Positions 15,174 to 23,982 of a stretch of 44,932 bases of DNA are shown here, one piece after another; position 1 is the first letter of the stretch; every line of letters starts with the position of its first letter. Source of the DNA: a virus. The notes below the pieces were generated by a model. It made no database searches. It was not told where the DNA came from and was given only the letters and a program-made list of their open reading frames with translations. A program made the position numbers and the translations under genes. The stretch spans positions 1 through 44,932 of IMG/VR virus record IMGVR_UViG_3300028840_001064, one strand, 5' to 3'.

Positions 15174-15920
15174 ATGGCGCTTCCAGGAACCGACGCGGAA
15201 GTTCGCGAGCGCGTGAAGACGGCGCTCAACATCTCGGGGCTGCCGGATAAGCTCACGCTCGCCGACGGCCTTATCGACGAGATCGTCGAGGACGCCGTCC
15301 AGCGTTACTCCGCCGACGAGCCGCAGAGGAAGGTCCATCCGATCACGGGCGACGCCTCGACGCAGCGCTGGGTCCTCCCTACGGAGATCTCAGACTGGAG
15401 CGAGGGCTTCTCGTCTATCGAGGACATTCGCGTTCATCACGAGACGGAGACCGACGTCAAGGGACGGCATCTCCGGCCGGAGGAGTTCGCGACCTACCGG
15501 GAAGACGTCTCGGGAACGACGAAGGACATCCTTCTCCTCGCCTGGGCTCCGGATACGGTCACGCGGATCTCGATCCATTATTCGACCCTTCACGTTCTCG
15601 ATAACGCCTCGACGACGATCCAGGAGTCGCACCGGCTCGCGCTCGTCAACCTTGCCTCGTCCATCGCCTCTCGCTGGATCGCGCAGCGGGCGAGCGATCA
15701 GAGGGACACGGCGATCAGCGCTGACGCCGTTGACTATGGAGCCCTCTCGGAGAAGTTCAACGCTCGGGCCGACGAATGGGAGGGGGCATATAAGGCCGTC
15801 GTCCTGGGGGAGGACCGGAACATTATCGCGGCGACCGCCGTCCGCCTGGAGCCGACGCCGGAGGACCGCGCTCGTTACTCGACCCATCTCGGCTTCAGGA
15901 TCCCGGAGCGTCCACGTTGA
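15174..15920 (+). CDS. head-tail connector (adaptor) protein
   Basis: A 248-residue protein. The N-terminal helical part (V...L...GLPDKLTLADGLIDEIVEDAVQRYS) is like the start of many gp6/gp15-type adaptors. A beta-rich middle with repeated TRISIHYSTLH-type strands follows, then an Ala-rich helix with S.IASRWIAQRAS and AVDYGALSEKFNARADEWE, typical of connector proteins that bind below the portal. Position between the capsid and tail-completion genes supports this. Its stop overlaps the next start (TTGA). Confidence 0.6.
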   Translation: MALPGTDAEVRERVKTALNISGLPDKLTLADGLIDEIVEDAVQRYSADEPQRKVHPITGDASTQRWVLPTEISDWSEGFSSIEDIRVHHETETDVKGRHLRPEEFATYREDVSGTTKDILLLAWAPDTVTRISIHYSTLHVLDNASTTIQESHRLALVNLASSIASRWIAQRASDQRDTAISADAVDYGALSEKFNARADEWEGAYKAVVLGEDRNIIAATAVRLEPTPEDRARYSTHLGFRIPERPR

Positions 15921-16600
15921 CCGTTGCGATTGAGATCGACCTGGGTCAAGCGCTCGGGCAAATGTCGCAGGCTGCCTCCCGGCATACCTACGACAAGATC
16001 AACGCCCGCGTCCGGCGCTTCGGGGATAGTGCGCTCCAGGAGATCAACGTCCGGGTCCAGCAATTCACGCCGATCTCCTCGGGGAAGACCCACAACTCGA
16101 TCAAGCGGACGCCCTTCATCCCGAGCTTCGAGGGGAAGGGGCCGGTCAAGTGGACGGGGAAGGTCGTCTCCCAGGAGCCGCAGGCGGCAGTCCTGGAGCG
16201 CGGCCGACGTCCAGGGCAGCCGATCTCCCAGGAGGGGCGGAGGCAGATTTACGAATGGGTCCTCCGGCAGGTCCGCCACGGGAAGATGTCTATCTCGGGA
16301 GTGCGGACGCCGAAGGTCAAGGCGGGAGCGCGGAAGGTCCGGGGGCGGCAGGCTCGGGAGAGGATCCGCTTCCGGAAGAGCGAGCGGGAGATCATGGAGG
16401 ATATCGCCTTCCGGATCGCCCAGAAGATCACGAAGCATGGATGGCCGACGGGCTCCGGCCGGGGGCGGCGGGAGCCATATCGGATGTTCTTCAAGGGAGC
16501 CCGGGCCGCGAAGCAAGAGGTCTCGAAGAAGGCGGCGCTCATGACGAAGGCGGTCGCGGAGATCGTCGCAGAGGCGATGAAGGAGGGGCGGAAGAAATGA
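15917..16600 (+). CDS. HK97 gp10-like neck/head-tail joining protein
   Basis: A 227-residue basic protein from a TTG overlapping the previous stop. The family signature is visible at residues about 47-62: FTPISSGKTHNSIK corresponds to the TPVdTG.L..S motif of HK97 gp10-like proteins. A VLERGRRPG segment follows, where these proteins usually have YA..vE.G. The C-terminal 90 residues are strongly Lys/Arg-rich and longer than usual, possibly contacting DNA in the neck. It would close the head-tail joint. Confidence 0.65.
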   Translation: MTVAIEIDLGQALGQMSQAASRHTYDKINARVRRFGDSALQEINVRVQQFTPISSGKTHNSIKRTPFIPSFEGKGPVKWTGKVVSQEPQAAVLERGRRPGQPISQEGRRQIYEWVLRQVRHGKMSISGVRTPKVKAGARKVRGRQARERIRFRKSEREIMEDIAFRIAQKITKHGWPTGSGRGRREPYRMFFKGARAAKQEVSKKAALMTKAVAEIVAEAMKEGRKK

Positions 16601-16785
16601 GCGACGAAGCGAAGAAGGCGGAGGCCGAGGCGATCCGGGCGCTCGTGATAAACCGAGCGGAGCGCTGCGGCGGAGATACGAAGGCGGCGACGGAGACGCT
16701 CGTCCAGGCTGGAGCGCTGAAGAGGGACGGCGAGGGACGGCTGAGCCTGCCGGAGCCCTGGAAGCCGATCCCGAGGAAGGGCTGA
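16597..16785 (+). CDS. small hypothetical protein
   Basis: A 62-residue protein from an ATG overlapping the stop of the gp10-like gene (ATGA). A longer in-frame extension to 16150 lies over that gene and is a shadow. The middle resembles a small helical DNA-binding-type bundle (AAT.TLVQAGALKRDGEGRL), with a proline-rich end. The role is unknown. Tight coupling with neck genes suggests an accessory of head-tail joining. Confidence 0.55.
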   Translation: MSDEAKKAEAEAIRALVINRAERCGGDTKAATETLVQAGALKRDGEGRLSLPEPWKPIPRKG

Positions 16786-16786
16786 G

Positions 16787-17803
16787 ATGCCGCGCACCGT
16801 TGCGAGGATCAACTTCTCGACCGTGGGCGGCGAGGAATACTCGGGCTACGATAAGATCCATCCCGGGCATACGACGAATCAGCCGGTCGGCGTCCTGGAG
16901 GACCTCCTCGCCCGCTGGGTCTTCCCGCCTGACGACGGTCACGACCGGGACTCGGTCAACTCGGAGGACGAACGCTACGACTCGAACGCCGAGCATGACA
17001 ACGGCGTCGGCTCGACGGCGGCCCGCTTCACGATCTCAGGGCTCGCCGAGCAACGCTATCAGGCCCGCCTCGTCATGGGAGACCCGACCGCCTCCAGCGT
17101 GAACAAGGCGAAGATCGGCAGCGCGACCGGCTCGCTCGTCGTCTTCGACAACGTCGTCAAGGGAATCAATCAGTTCTGCGACGCCTGGACGGACTGGGAA
17201 GTCACGTCGAACGGCTATCTCACCGTCGAGATCGGCGGCGGGCAATATGTGGGGTCGAACTCGTTCCTCGCCTTTATGGAGGTTCGCGACCCACTCCAGG
17301 CCTCGACCGAGGCGCTCGTCGAGGCGATCCAGGATCAACTCGAAGAGGTTCCCTACATCGGGCCGGTCTATACCTCGGTGAAGGGCTTCTCGGATCAGGG
17401 AGCCATCCGGGGCGCGGGGAAGATCACGCTCGCCGACGGGACGGAGCGCCTTCGCGTTGTCTGGATCGAGCATACGCTGGAGCGGCGCGGCCTGACGAAT
17501 GCGACCTATGAGGTCGTCCACGCGATCCGGATCGGAGTGCATCAAGCGCTCTCGACCGAGGTCAACGCGGGCGACCCCTCCTCGGAGCGCGAGATGCGCG
17601 TCCTCGCGGACGCGGCGGTCGTCAAGCTCCAGGATATGAGGGCGAACGGACCCCTCGGAACGGCGGTCGGGGCGGGCTGGCTTGGGCTGACGGATGCGAC
17701 GCCGATCCGGTTCGAGAACTTCGGCGTCGTGAAGTTCGGCGGCGACTCCTGGAGCCGGGCAGAGATCGCCTTCCAGGTCAGCGAAGAGATTGATTTCGAG
17801 TAG
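16787..17803 (+). CDS. tail-terminator-like protein with an N-terminal carbohydrate-binding-like domain
   Basis: A 338-residue protein in two parts. Residues 1-165 form a beta-rich domain with LGGEE/VGGEE-type start, EDERYDSN (about 60-67), MGDPT, a W-T-D-W segment and LTVEIGGGQY. The same order of motifs occurs in the tail hub protein at 24900-28361 (PDERYDSF, VGDP, LDFEIGGGDY). Residues 170-338 (EALVEAIQDQLEEV...SREIAFQVSEE-like end) look like a tail terminator/completion protein, which fits the position directly before the tail tube gene. The extra domain is unusual for that job and may project from the neck. Confidence 0.55.
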   Translation: MPRTVARINFSTVGGEEYSGYDKIHPGHTTNQPVGVLEDLLARWVFPPDDGHDRDSVNSEDERYDSNAEHDNGVGSTAARFTISGLAEQRYQARLVMGDPTASSVNKAKIGSATGSLVVFDNVVKGINQFCDAWTDWEVTSNGYLTVEIGGGQYVGSNSFLAFMEVRDPLQASTEALVEAIQDQLEEVPYIGPVYTSVKGFSDQGAIRGAGKITLADGTERLRVVWIEHTLERRGLTNATYEVVHAIRIGVHQALSTEVNAGDPSSEREMRVLADAAVVKLQDMRANGPLGTAVGAGWLGLTDATPIRFENFGVVKFGGDSWSRAEIAFQVSEEIDFE

Positions 17804-17840
17804 ACGCGGAGAAAGGAACTCAGGGGCGGAGGAGAGTTAG

Positions 17841-18926
17841 ATGCCGAATACCTCGGAATGGGTCGTCGCCTGGAAGCTGAAGGACGGCACCGGAGCGGCC
17901 GATCCTTGGGTCGACGCGGCCGTCGCGCTCGGCGTCGGCGACGGCTTCCTCGCCCGGACGCTGACGATGCCGGAAGGTCTCCCCGAGGGGATCGAGGACT
18001 TCAACATCGGGCAGATCGCGCCGGGCGCGGAATACTGGAACAACTTCAACATCGAGGGGCAGATCGGGGAGCTGGCCTGCCGCTATGAGGGGATCGAGAA
18101 GTGGCTCGCGCAGGTCGCCGGGGACGATACCGCAGCCCTGATCGAGGACACGGCGTATTCCCATACGTCGGTCTGCCAGGATACGAACGTCGATCACGGC
18201 GGGACCCTCGGGATCCGGAAGGGCGTCGGGAACGACTACCTCTTCCCGGGCGTGCGCGTGACGGGCTTCGAGTTGAAGACCGTCAACGGGCTGATCGTCG
18301 TGACCCCGAACATCATCGCGAACTCGATCACTCGGGCCTCGGCGACGACGCTCGACTCCGTCACGACCCCGCAGACGAAGCTCGCGGCGCTCTTCAACTC
18401 GCTGACCATCGCGATCAATGACTTCGCCGACGCGGACTTCGCCGGGAGTGATGAGGTCTACGTCTCCGACTTCACTCTGAGCTATGACCGGCGGCAGGTC
18501 GCCGATGCGGTCAACCGGCTGAGCGGGATCCGCGACGAGCCCGAGTCGAGCGGCTCGGCGGCGGAGGGGACCCTGCGGCTCGTCTTCCCGAACGAGGCGG
18601 CCGTGAACGACGTCTTCCATACCGACAACATCGTCGTCGGCCCGACCGAGAAGCACGTCTACAAGGCGCGGTTGACGCTCCTCGGGATCGAGATCGCGGG
18701 GACGACGACGCCGACCTACTACCAGATCGAGTTCGACCTTCCGAGCCTCGTCGTCCGGAACTATGAGCGGCCGGGCTCCGGGCCTCTGGCGAAGACGCCG
18801 GTCACGGTGGAACTCGGGATGACGAAGCCGGAGTCGGCCCCGACCGGGATGTCGTGGGTCACGGACGGGCAACTCTGGCAGTCGGTCGTCCAGAACGAGA
18901 ACGCAACGGCGCAGGACTCGCAGTAA
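17841..18926 (+). CDS. major tail tube protein
   Basis: A 361-residue acidic, beta-rich protein without Lys-rich or membrane segments. Its place between the terminator-like gene and the frameshifted chaperone gene is where the tail tube gene nearly always lies. Strands with TGFELKT, VYVSDFTLSYDRR and YYQIEFDLPSLVV fit a tube beta-sandwich. It is longer than minimal tube proteins and may carry an added domain. The ATG at 17841 follows GGCGGAGGAG. The 37-nt leader has no clear promoter. Confidence 0.7.
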   Translation: MPNTSEWVVAWKLKDGTGAADPWVDAAVALGVGDGFLARTLTMPEGLPEGIEDFNIGQIAPGAEYWNNFNIEGQIGELACRYEGIEKWLAQVAGDDTAALIEDTAYSHTSVCQDTNVDHGGTLGIRKGVGNDYLFPGVRVTGFELKTVNGLIVVTPNIIANSITRASATTLDSVTTPQTKLAALFNSLTIAINDFADADFAGSDEVYVSDFTLSYDRRQVADAVNRLSGIRDEPESSGSAAEGTLRLVFPNEAAVNDVFHTDNIVVGPTEKHVYKARLTLLGIEIAGTTTPTYYQIEFDLPSLVVRNYERPGSGPLAKTPVTVELGMTKPESAPTGMSWVTDGQLWQSVVQNENATAQDSQ

Positions 18927-18959
18927 CGCGGAGAGCCTACCTAGAGAAAGGGGCAGAGC

Positions 18960-19391
18960 ATGGAGAAGCGGTCAATCTCGCTCGTCAGTCCCGACGAGCG
19001 TCTGAGGTTCGAGGTCGAAGGAACGGATACGGTGATCTTCTACCGGCGGCTCGACGCGAAGACGTCGAACTCGATTCGGAAGCGCTTCACGACGACGAAG
19101 TACGTCAAGCGGCAGCCGCAGGAGAAGGTCGACGAGCTAGGGCTCCAGCGGGCGACGGTGAATCATATCGTCCTCGACTGGGAGAACGTGCGGCTCGCAG
19201 GCGAGGCGGCTCCCTGCACCGATGAGCCGATCACGGTCGGCGGGGTCGAGTTCCCTCACGGGACGAAGATCGCGCTCCCGGGCGACATCCTTCTGGAGCT
19301 TCTCGAACGCAGCGGGGAAGCGGGGCAGGAGGCGGCGGAGAAGTCGGATTTTTTCGACGAGAAGCCCGCCGCTGGGTCGAGCGAGAGCTAG
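18960..19391 (+). CDS. tail assembly chaperone, short form (G-like)
   Basis: A 143-residue zero-frame product. The ATG is 5 nt after AAGGGGC (18948-18954). The segment with IVLDWENVRLAGEAAPC followed by ALPGDILLELLERSG is typical of siphovirus chaperones that bind the tape measure during tail assembly. Near the end the message contains a T_TTT_TTC slippery site (19349-19355), so part of the ribosomes should move to the -1 frame and make a longer GT-like protein. The short form ends in a Ser/Glu tail. Confidence 0.82.
   Translation: MEKRSISLVSPDERLRFEVEGTDTVIFYRRLDAKTSNSIRKRFTTTKYVKRQPQEKVDELGLQRATVNHIVLDWENVRLAGEAAPCTDEPITVGGVEFPHGTKIALPGDILLELLERSGEAGQEAAEKSDFFDEKPAAGSSES
19349..19355 (+). 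other. -1 programmed frameshift site (T_TTT_TTC)
   Basis: In the zero frame the codons are ga-T TTT TTC, a canonical X_XXY_YYZ heptamer. Shifting back one base opens a frame free of stops to 19738, just before the tape measure gene. Site type, location and genome position match the G/GT frameshift of lambda-like tails. Confidence 0.85.
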
Positions 19392-19738
19392 AACTCCGAG
19401 AGGATAAGTCGCGGAAATGCGATGAATGCATCGACGAGCAAGAGCGCGAAGAGTTTGATCTTGACTGCGGAGGTTGCAACCTCTGGAAGCGCTTTTTCGC
19501 GCCGGAGGTCTTCGAGCCTCCCCCGGTGGAAGTCCTCCGGGCCTGGAGGCTCTTCTGCCGCCTTCGCGCTCCGCTCGTCCAGTCCGTCCCGAGGCTTCAG
19601 GATCTCGTCTTTTCGGATGAAGGGGTCGAGCCGGGGTCGGCGGATGCGGCGAGCTTTCTATCGCTCGCGGAGGTCTTCGAGCGCGTGATCCAGTCCTGGG
19701 AGGAAGAGCGAGACCGGCCGACGGGGAAGGAGGAATAG
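19355..19738 (+). CDS. tail assembly chaperone extension (T-like part, made by -1 frameshift)
   Basis: This 127-residue extension is read in the -1 frame from the slippery site and gives a fusion of about 259 residues with the first 132 of the G-like part. It contains four cysteines as CDEC ... CGGC (Cys codons at 19418, 19427, 19466, 19475; CxxC-x12-CxxC), a likely zinc knuckle. A helical domain rich in Leu, Phe and Arg and an acidic end follow. No independent strong start is visible at its beginning. It should be made at low level and join the short form on the tape measure protein. Confidence 0.8.
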   Translation, partial: RREARRWVERELELREDKSRKCDECIDEQEREEFDLDCGGCNLWKRFFAPEVFEPPPVEVLRAWRLFCRLRAPLVQSVPRLQDLVFSDEGVEPGSADAASFLSLAEVFERVIQSWEEERDRPTGKEE

Positions 19739-22700
19739 ATGGCGGAAGAGCAAGTCGGGATCGTCCTGACGGTCAAAGATCAGGCGACCTCGAAGATCCA
19801 GGCCTTCGCTCGTAACGCGCATCGGGCCTTCTCCTCCCTCCAGCGGCGCTCCGTCAGAATGTGGGATGCCGCGAACCGAGGCTGGAACCGCTTCGAGTCC
19901 GGGGCGAAGCGCTTCGTCCGCTTCACGACTCGGATGACGCAGGGGATCGGCGGGGCCGTGAAGTCGGTCATCAACCTGCGGAACGCCTTCCTCCTTCTGG
20001 GAGCGGCGGCTGCGATCCTCGGAGCTATCAAGGCGCTCGACCTCCTGATCCAGCGCGGCTCCGAAGTGAAGAGGACGACCGAGGCCTTCGTCTCCCTGAC
20101 GGGAGGCGTCGCGGGCTTCGGGAAGGAACTCGTCACGCGGACGGGGAAGGCGGTCCGGGGGCTGATCGGCGACCTGGATATCATGAGGTCCGCGAACCGC
20201 GCCGTCCTCCTGGGGATCCCGGTCACGGCGGAGAAGTTCGCCGAGCTTTCCGAGGCGGCCGTGATCCTCGGGCGTGCTATCGGGCGCGGGCCGGTCGAGG
20301 CCTTGAACGACCTCACCATCGGAATCGGGCGTCAGTCTCGAATGATCCTCGATAACCTCGGCCTGATCGTCTCGCTCGAAGAGGCGAACGAGAAATATGC
20401 TCGCTCCGTCGGGAAGACAACCGAAGACCTGACGGCGATGGAGCAAAAGCTCGCCTTCACGACCGAGACGATAGCGAAGGCGACGGAGAAGGCGGCGCAA
20501 CTCGGCCCGATCCAGGAGGACGTCGCAGATCACGCGACCCGGCTCAAGGGGAAGCTCTCCACGCTGGCGGATACCTGGAGCCACGGCGTTGTCGCCTCGG
20601 GCGTCTTCGGGCGCGTCCTGGAACTCCTGACCGGGCGGATGGATGAATATGAAGTCTCCGTCGACGAGGCGGCGCTCGCGACGAACCGCTTCATTCTCGC
20701 CTCGCTCCCCGCCGTCGGCAAGTTCATCAAGCTCGTTCTCTGGCTCAAGATCTCCTGGGAGGCCGTCGTCGCGGTGATCTATACGCTCGGGAGCGGGCTT
20801 AACACGGTCCTCGGCTTCGCGATTGAGAAGGTGACTCAGTCCTTCGCTCAGTTGTTCGACTATATCGCGCAGATCTACGACCTGATCCCCGGCATGGGCG
20901 GGATCGCGGATCGGATCTACGAGATGACCGGGAACCTCCGGAAGTTCGGCGTCGAGTGGGGGATCATCTTCACGAACTCGGCGACGGATAACGCAGAGAA
21001 GGCGGCCCAGGCTATCGCGAACCTCGCCGAGGCTTACGACGAACTGGCGGGCGTCGACCCGATGATCGCGGAATGGATCCGAGACCTGGAGCGCTTCCGC
21101 GAGGAGATCCTGAAGGGGAGCGGCGCAGCGAACGACCTCTCGAACGAGGTCCAGGAGATCAACGCGGCGGCCCAGAAGGTGAGCATCCGTCGCGACTTCC
21201 TCTCCGGGCTCGCCGTCGCTCGGGAGCAAACGAAGCAGATCGTCTTCCTCTTCGCAGAGTTCCAGGAGGAGATCGACAACCTGCGCGGCGAACTCGGGAC
21301 GGCGATGGACGCCCCGGCTATCGCAGCGCTGACGAAGGACCTCGACGTCGCCGAGGAGAAGATGGCGCTCTTCGCCCGGACGGTCGGGGGCGCTATGGAG
21401 GGGCTCGCGAAGAAGCTCCCGGCTGACGAGTTCCAGAACCTCGTCAACGTCGCTCGTCAGGGCGGCGGCTTGAACGAGGTCGAGGATACGGTCCGGGCGG
21501 TCGGCTACGAGTCGCAGAAGACGGCGTTCTTCGTCGAGGACCTGACGGCGGCCGTCGAGAAGGGGAATCTCTCGCTCCCGGCGCAGATCGCTCTCTACGG
21601 GCAGGCGGAAGCGGTCCTCTCGGAGTACGGGGAGGAACTTCGCGAGAAGCCCGAACTCCTGGAGCGACTGAAGGCGGCGATGGAGGCGCTCGAAGCGGAC
21701 CCGATAACGGCGGCCTTCTCCGTCCTGGAGACGGAGATGGAAGCCGTCGGGAAGACGGTCTCGTCGCTGACGGACCGGCTCAACGCGGGGAACCTCTCCG
21801 TCGCCGAGCGGAACAAGCTCTTCGAGATCGCGTCAACGCTCATGGAGCAATATGGAAACGACCTCCCAGTCGCGCAAGTCGAGGCGCTTCAGTATGCCAT
21901 CGACCGGCTCCGGCCGGACGCGGCGGTCGAGACCCTGCGAGCTATCCGGGCGGAGAATAAGCTCCTCGTCTCCGAGGCTCGCGAGTTCGCGGCTCAGCTT
22001 CAGTATGGGAACCTCTCCCTCGCCGAGCAATCGGATCTTTACGACGCCGTCGTCGGGAACCTGGACCGGCTGAAGCTCATCCTCGGCGAGACCTCGGCGG
22101 AGTATCAGAGCCTCCTCGAAGTTCTGGAGCGGACGCAGGGCGCACTCGAAGAGGCGAGCGAGACGAGCTTCCTCGAAGTCATGGGGGAGCGGCTCGGGCT
22201 CTTCCGGGACGAACTCGGGAACCTCCGGCAAGACCTGAAGGGCGGCTTCGCCGATCTCTTCGCGGGGGTCGTCGTCGGCTTCTCAGCTATGGCCGCAGAC
22301 GTGATCGTCGGGGCGCAGACCCTCTCCGAGGGCGTGAAGAATCTCCTCAAGTCGACGGCGCGGGCCGCGATCCAAATGCTGATTCAGATGGGGGTCCAGC
22401 GCTTGATCCTCATGATAAAGAACAAGGCGGCGACCGTGACCGAGGCAAGTTCGCAGATGGCGGCGGGCCTCTCCCAGGTCTTCGTCAACTCGTTCGCGAG
22501 CGCGGCGGCGATCCCTATCGTCGGCTGGGCGATGGCTCCGGCAGTCGCGGCGGCGAACCTCGCAGCGGCAACGGCTGGCGCGACGGCGGCAGCGGCGACG
22601 GGCGCAGGGCTGGGCGCAGCCGCAGGCGGCGCGGCCGAGGGAGCCTTCATCTCGGGGGCGACGACGGTCAACGTCGGCGAGGGGAATCAGCCCGAGCTTA

Positions 22701-22945
22701 TCCTCCCGCTCGCGTCCTCCCGGGCGCGGCGGGCCGTGAAGGACTCCGGCCTCGCGGAGGCGCTCGGGAGCGAGAGGGGCGACTCTGTTACCATCAACCT
22801 GGGCGGCCTAACTCTCTCCGCTCCGGTCGTCCTGGACGCAAACGCTAACGAGGTCCCGACTCCGTTCCTTCGGAGCTTGGGGCAGGCGATGGAGACTCTC
22901 GCGGAGGACGGTCTCCTTCGCAGTCGTAAGAAGGGAAGGGGCTAA
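19739..22945 (+). CDS. tail tape measure protein
   Basis: A 1068-residue, mostly helical protein. It sets tail length, and at about 1.5 angstrom per residue the tail would be near 160 nm. It begins with a basic amphipathic region and hydrophobic segments at about 82-104 (AFLLLGAAAAILGAIKALDLL) and 325-370, probably used for membrane passage of DNA. A long coiled part contains three degenerate repeats that each start with GNLS (residues about 609, 684, 757). An Ala/Gly-rich segment (about 920-975) and a beta-rich end near SVTINLGGLTLSAPVV follow. The ATG follows AAGGAGGAATAG and directly follows the frameshifted chaperone. Confidence 0.9.
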   Translation: MAEEQVGIVLTVKDQATSKIQAFARNAHRAFSSLQRRSVRMWDAANRGWNRFESGAKRFVRFTTRMTQGIGGAVKSVINLRNAFLLLGAAAAILGAIKALDLLIQRGSEVKRTTEAFVSLTGGVAGFGKELVTRTGKAVRGLIGDLDIMRSANRAVLLGIPVTAEKFAELSEAAVILGRAIGRGPVEALNDLTIGIGRQSRMILDNLGLIVSLEEANEKYARSVGKTTEDLTAMEQKLAFTTETIAKATEKAAQLGPIQEDVADHATRLKGKLSTLADTWSHGVVASGVFGRVLELLTGRMDEYEVSVDEAALATNRFILASLPAVGKFIKLVLWLKISWEAVVAVIYTLGSGLNTVLGFAIEKVTQSFAQLFDYIAQIYDLIPGMGGIADRIYEMTGNLRKFGVEWGIIFTNSATDNAEKAAQAIANLAEAYDELAGVDPMIAEWIRDLERFREEILKGSGAANDLSNEVQEINAAAQKVSIRRDFLSGLAVAREQTKQIVFLFAEFQEEIDNLRGELGTAMDAPAIAALTKDLDVAEEKMALFARTVGGAMEGLAKKLPADEFQNLVNVARQGGGLNEVEDTVRAVGYESQKTAFFVEDLTAAVEKGNLSLPAQIALYGQAEAVLSEYGEELREKPELLERLKAAMEALEADPITAAFSVLETEMEAVGKTVSSLTDRLNAGNLSVAERNKLFEIASTLMEQYGNDLPVAQVEALQYAIDRLRPDAAVETLRAIRAENKLLVSEAREFAAQLQYGNLSLAEQSDLYDAVVGNLDRLKLILGETSAEYQSLLEVLERTQGALEEASETSFLEVMGERLGLFRDELGNLRQDLKGGFADLFAGVVVGFSAMAADVIVGAQTLSEGVKNLLKSTARAAIQMLIQMGVQRLILMIKNKAATVTEASSQMAAGLSQVFVNSFASAAAIPIVGWAMAPAVAAANLAAATAGATAAAATGAGLGAAAGGAAEGAFISGATTVNVGEGNQPELILPLASSRARRAVKDSGLAEALGSERGDSVTINLGGLTLSAPVVLDANANEVPTPFLRSLGQAMETLAEDGLLRSRKKGRG

Positions 22946-22946
22946 T

Positions 22947-23981
22947 ATGCTCATGGCGCGGATACTCTTCAATCTCGCACTTCTGGCGGACCCGAGCTTC
23001 GAGGCCGACGCTCCGGGATCTTTCCCGCAGGACTGGGTCTCGCGGACTCCCGGGGGCGCAGCGGCCGAGGTCGTCGACTCGGTCCATTATGACCCAGGAA
23101 ACGAACCGACGGGGCAGTCCCTCAAGGTCGGGCAGTATTCCGACGGGATCGTTCATCGCAGTCCGTTTCAGGGGAAGCTCTACTCCTGGATCGCTTTCGC
23201 GGGCATGGTGCGAGGGAATGCCGGGGCTCACTTCGTAGCGACGATGGTCGACTATAACGTCGACGGGCCTTACGGTGCGGCTCCGCTCTATATCCATTCG
23301 CACTATGCAACGATCACGATTGCGGAAACGGACGTCTGGCAGCCGTTCTTCATCCCCGTCTACCTCGGAAGCTATGAGAAGGCGGCGGATCCCGACGCCG
23401 AGGTCCTCATGACGACCGAGGAGATCTACGTCGAGCTTGCTGCGATCTCCGGGAACGGAGCGCCTCTCTATTTCGACCATCTCTTCCTCGGCGAACTCGT
23501 CGAGTTCGAGGCGATCCAGTTCCTTCGTAACTCCTATATGCTCTCGACCCCGACCGAGATCAACCGGATCGGAACGGACATCGGCCTCTCGAAGTTCAAG
23601 GTCGAACCGATCAGTCCGCAGGCGGCCTTCTCGAAGGCGGCCCAGTCGTTCGAGTCGGTCGATGGCGGAGACCTGGGCTCACGGGTCAACCTCCGGACGG
23701 GCGTCGTCCACGCGGGCGATCACGTCGAGGAGTACGTCTACGAGGGGCTCGGGAGTCAGCCCTGGTATATCGGGACGCGGAGCTTCGATCACTCCTGGCG
23801 GCAGTTCTCCGAGGCGTTCCACTCCGGCGAGCGCTTCGCCTTCTGGCGGGACGCGGACGACTGGACGAATCAGGGCTTCCACTTCGCAACCTGCGTCGGG
23901 AAGGACTCCAGGCAGATCCCGCAGGGCGGCGAGGCCTATAAGCTCGATCTTGAGTTCGAATGCCTGGAGACGAGCAACTGA
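22947..23981 (+). CDS. distal-tail-like protein with a carbohydrate-binding-like domain (copy 1)
   Basis: A 344-residue protein. The N-terminal 190 residues begin LADPSFEADAPGSFP and end YFDHLFLGELVEFE, the layout of a CBM4/9-type galactose-binding-like sandwich (the DPSFE start and the closing DH/ID strand). The C-terminal 150 residues, with FAFWRDADDW and YKLDLEFECLE, look like a distal tail (Dit) structural part. The next gene has the same two-part layout and is a paralogue. The ATG is 4 nt after AAGGGGC (22936-22942). Position after the tape measure gene fits a tail-tip hexamer. Confidence 0.6.
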   Translation: MLMARILFNLALLADPSFEADAPGSFPQDWVSRTPGGAAAEVVDSVHYDPGNEPTGQSLKVGQYSDGIVHRSPFQGKLYSWIAFAGMVRGNAGAHFVATMVDYNVDGPYGAAPLYIHSHYATITIAETDVWQPFFIPVYLGSYEKAADPDAEVLMTTEEIYVELAAISGNGAPLYFDHLFLGELVEFEAIQFLRNSYMLSTPTEINRIGTDIGLSKFKVEPISPQAAFSKAAQSFESVDGGDLGSRVNLRTGVVHAGDHVEEYVYEGLGSQPWYIGTRSFDHSWRQFSEAFHSGERFAFWRDADDWTNQGFHFATCVGKDSRQIPQGGEAYKLDLEFECLETSN

Positions 23982-23982
23982 G

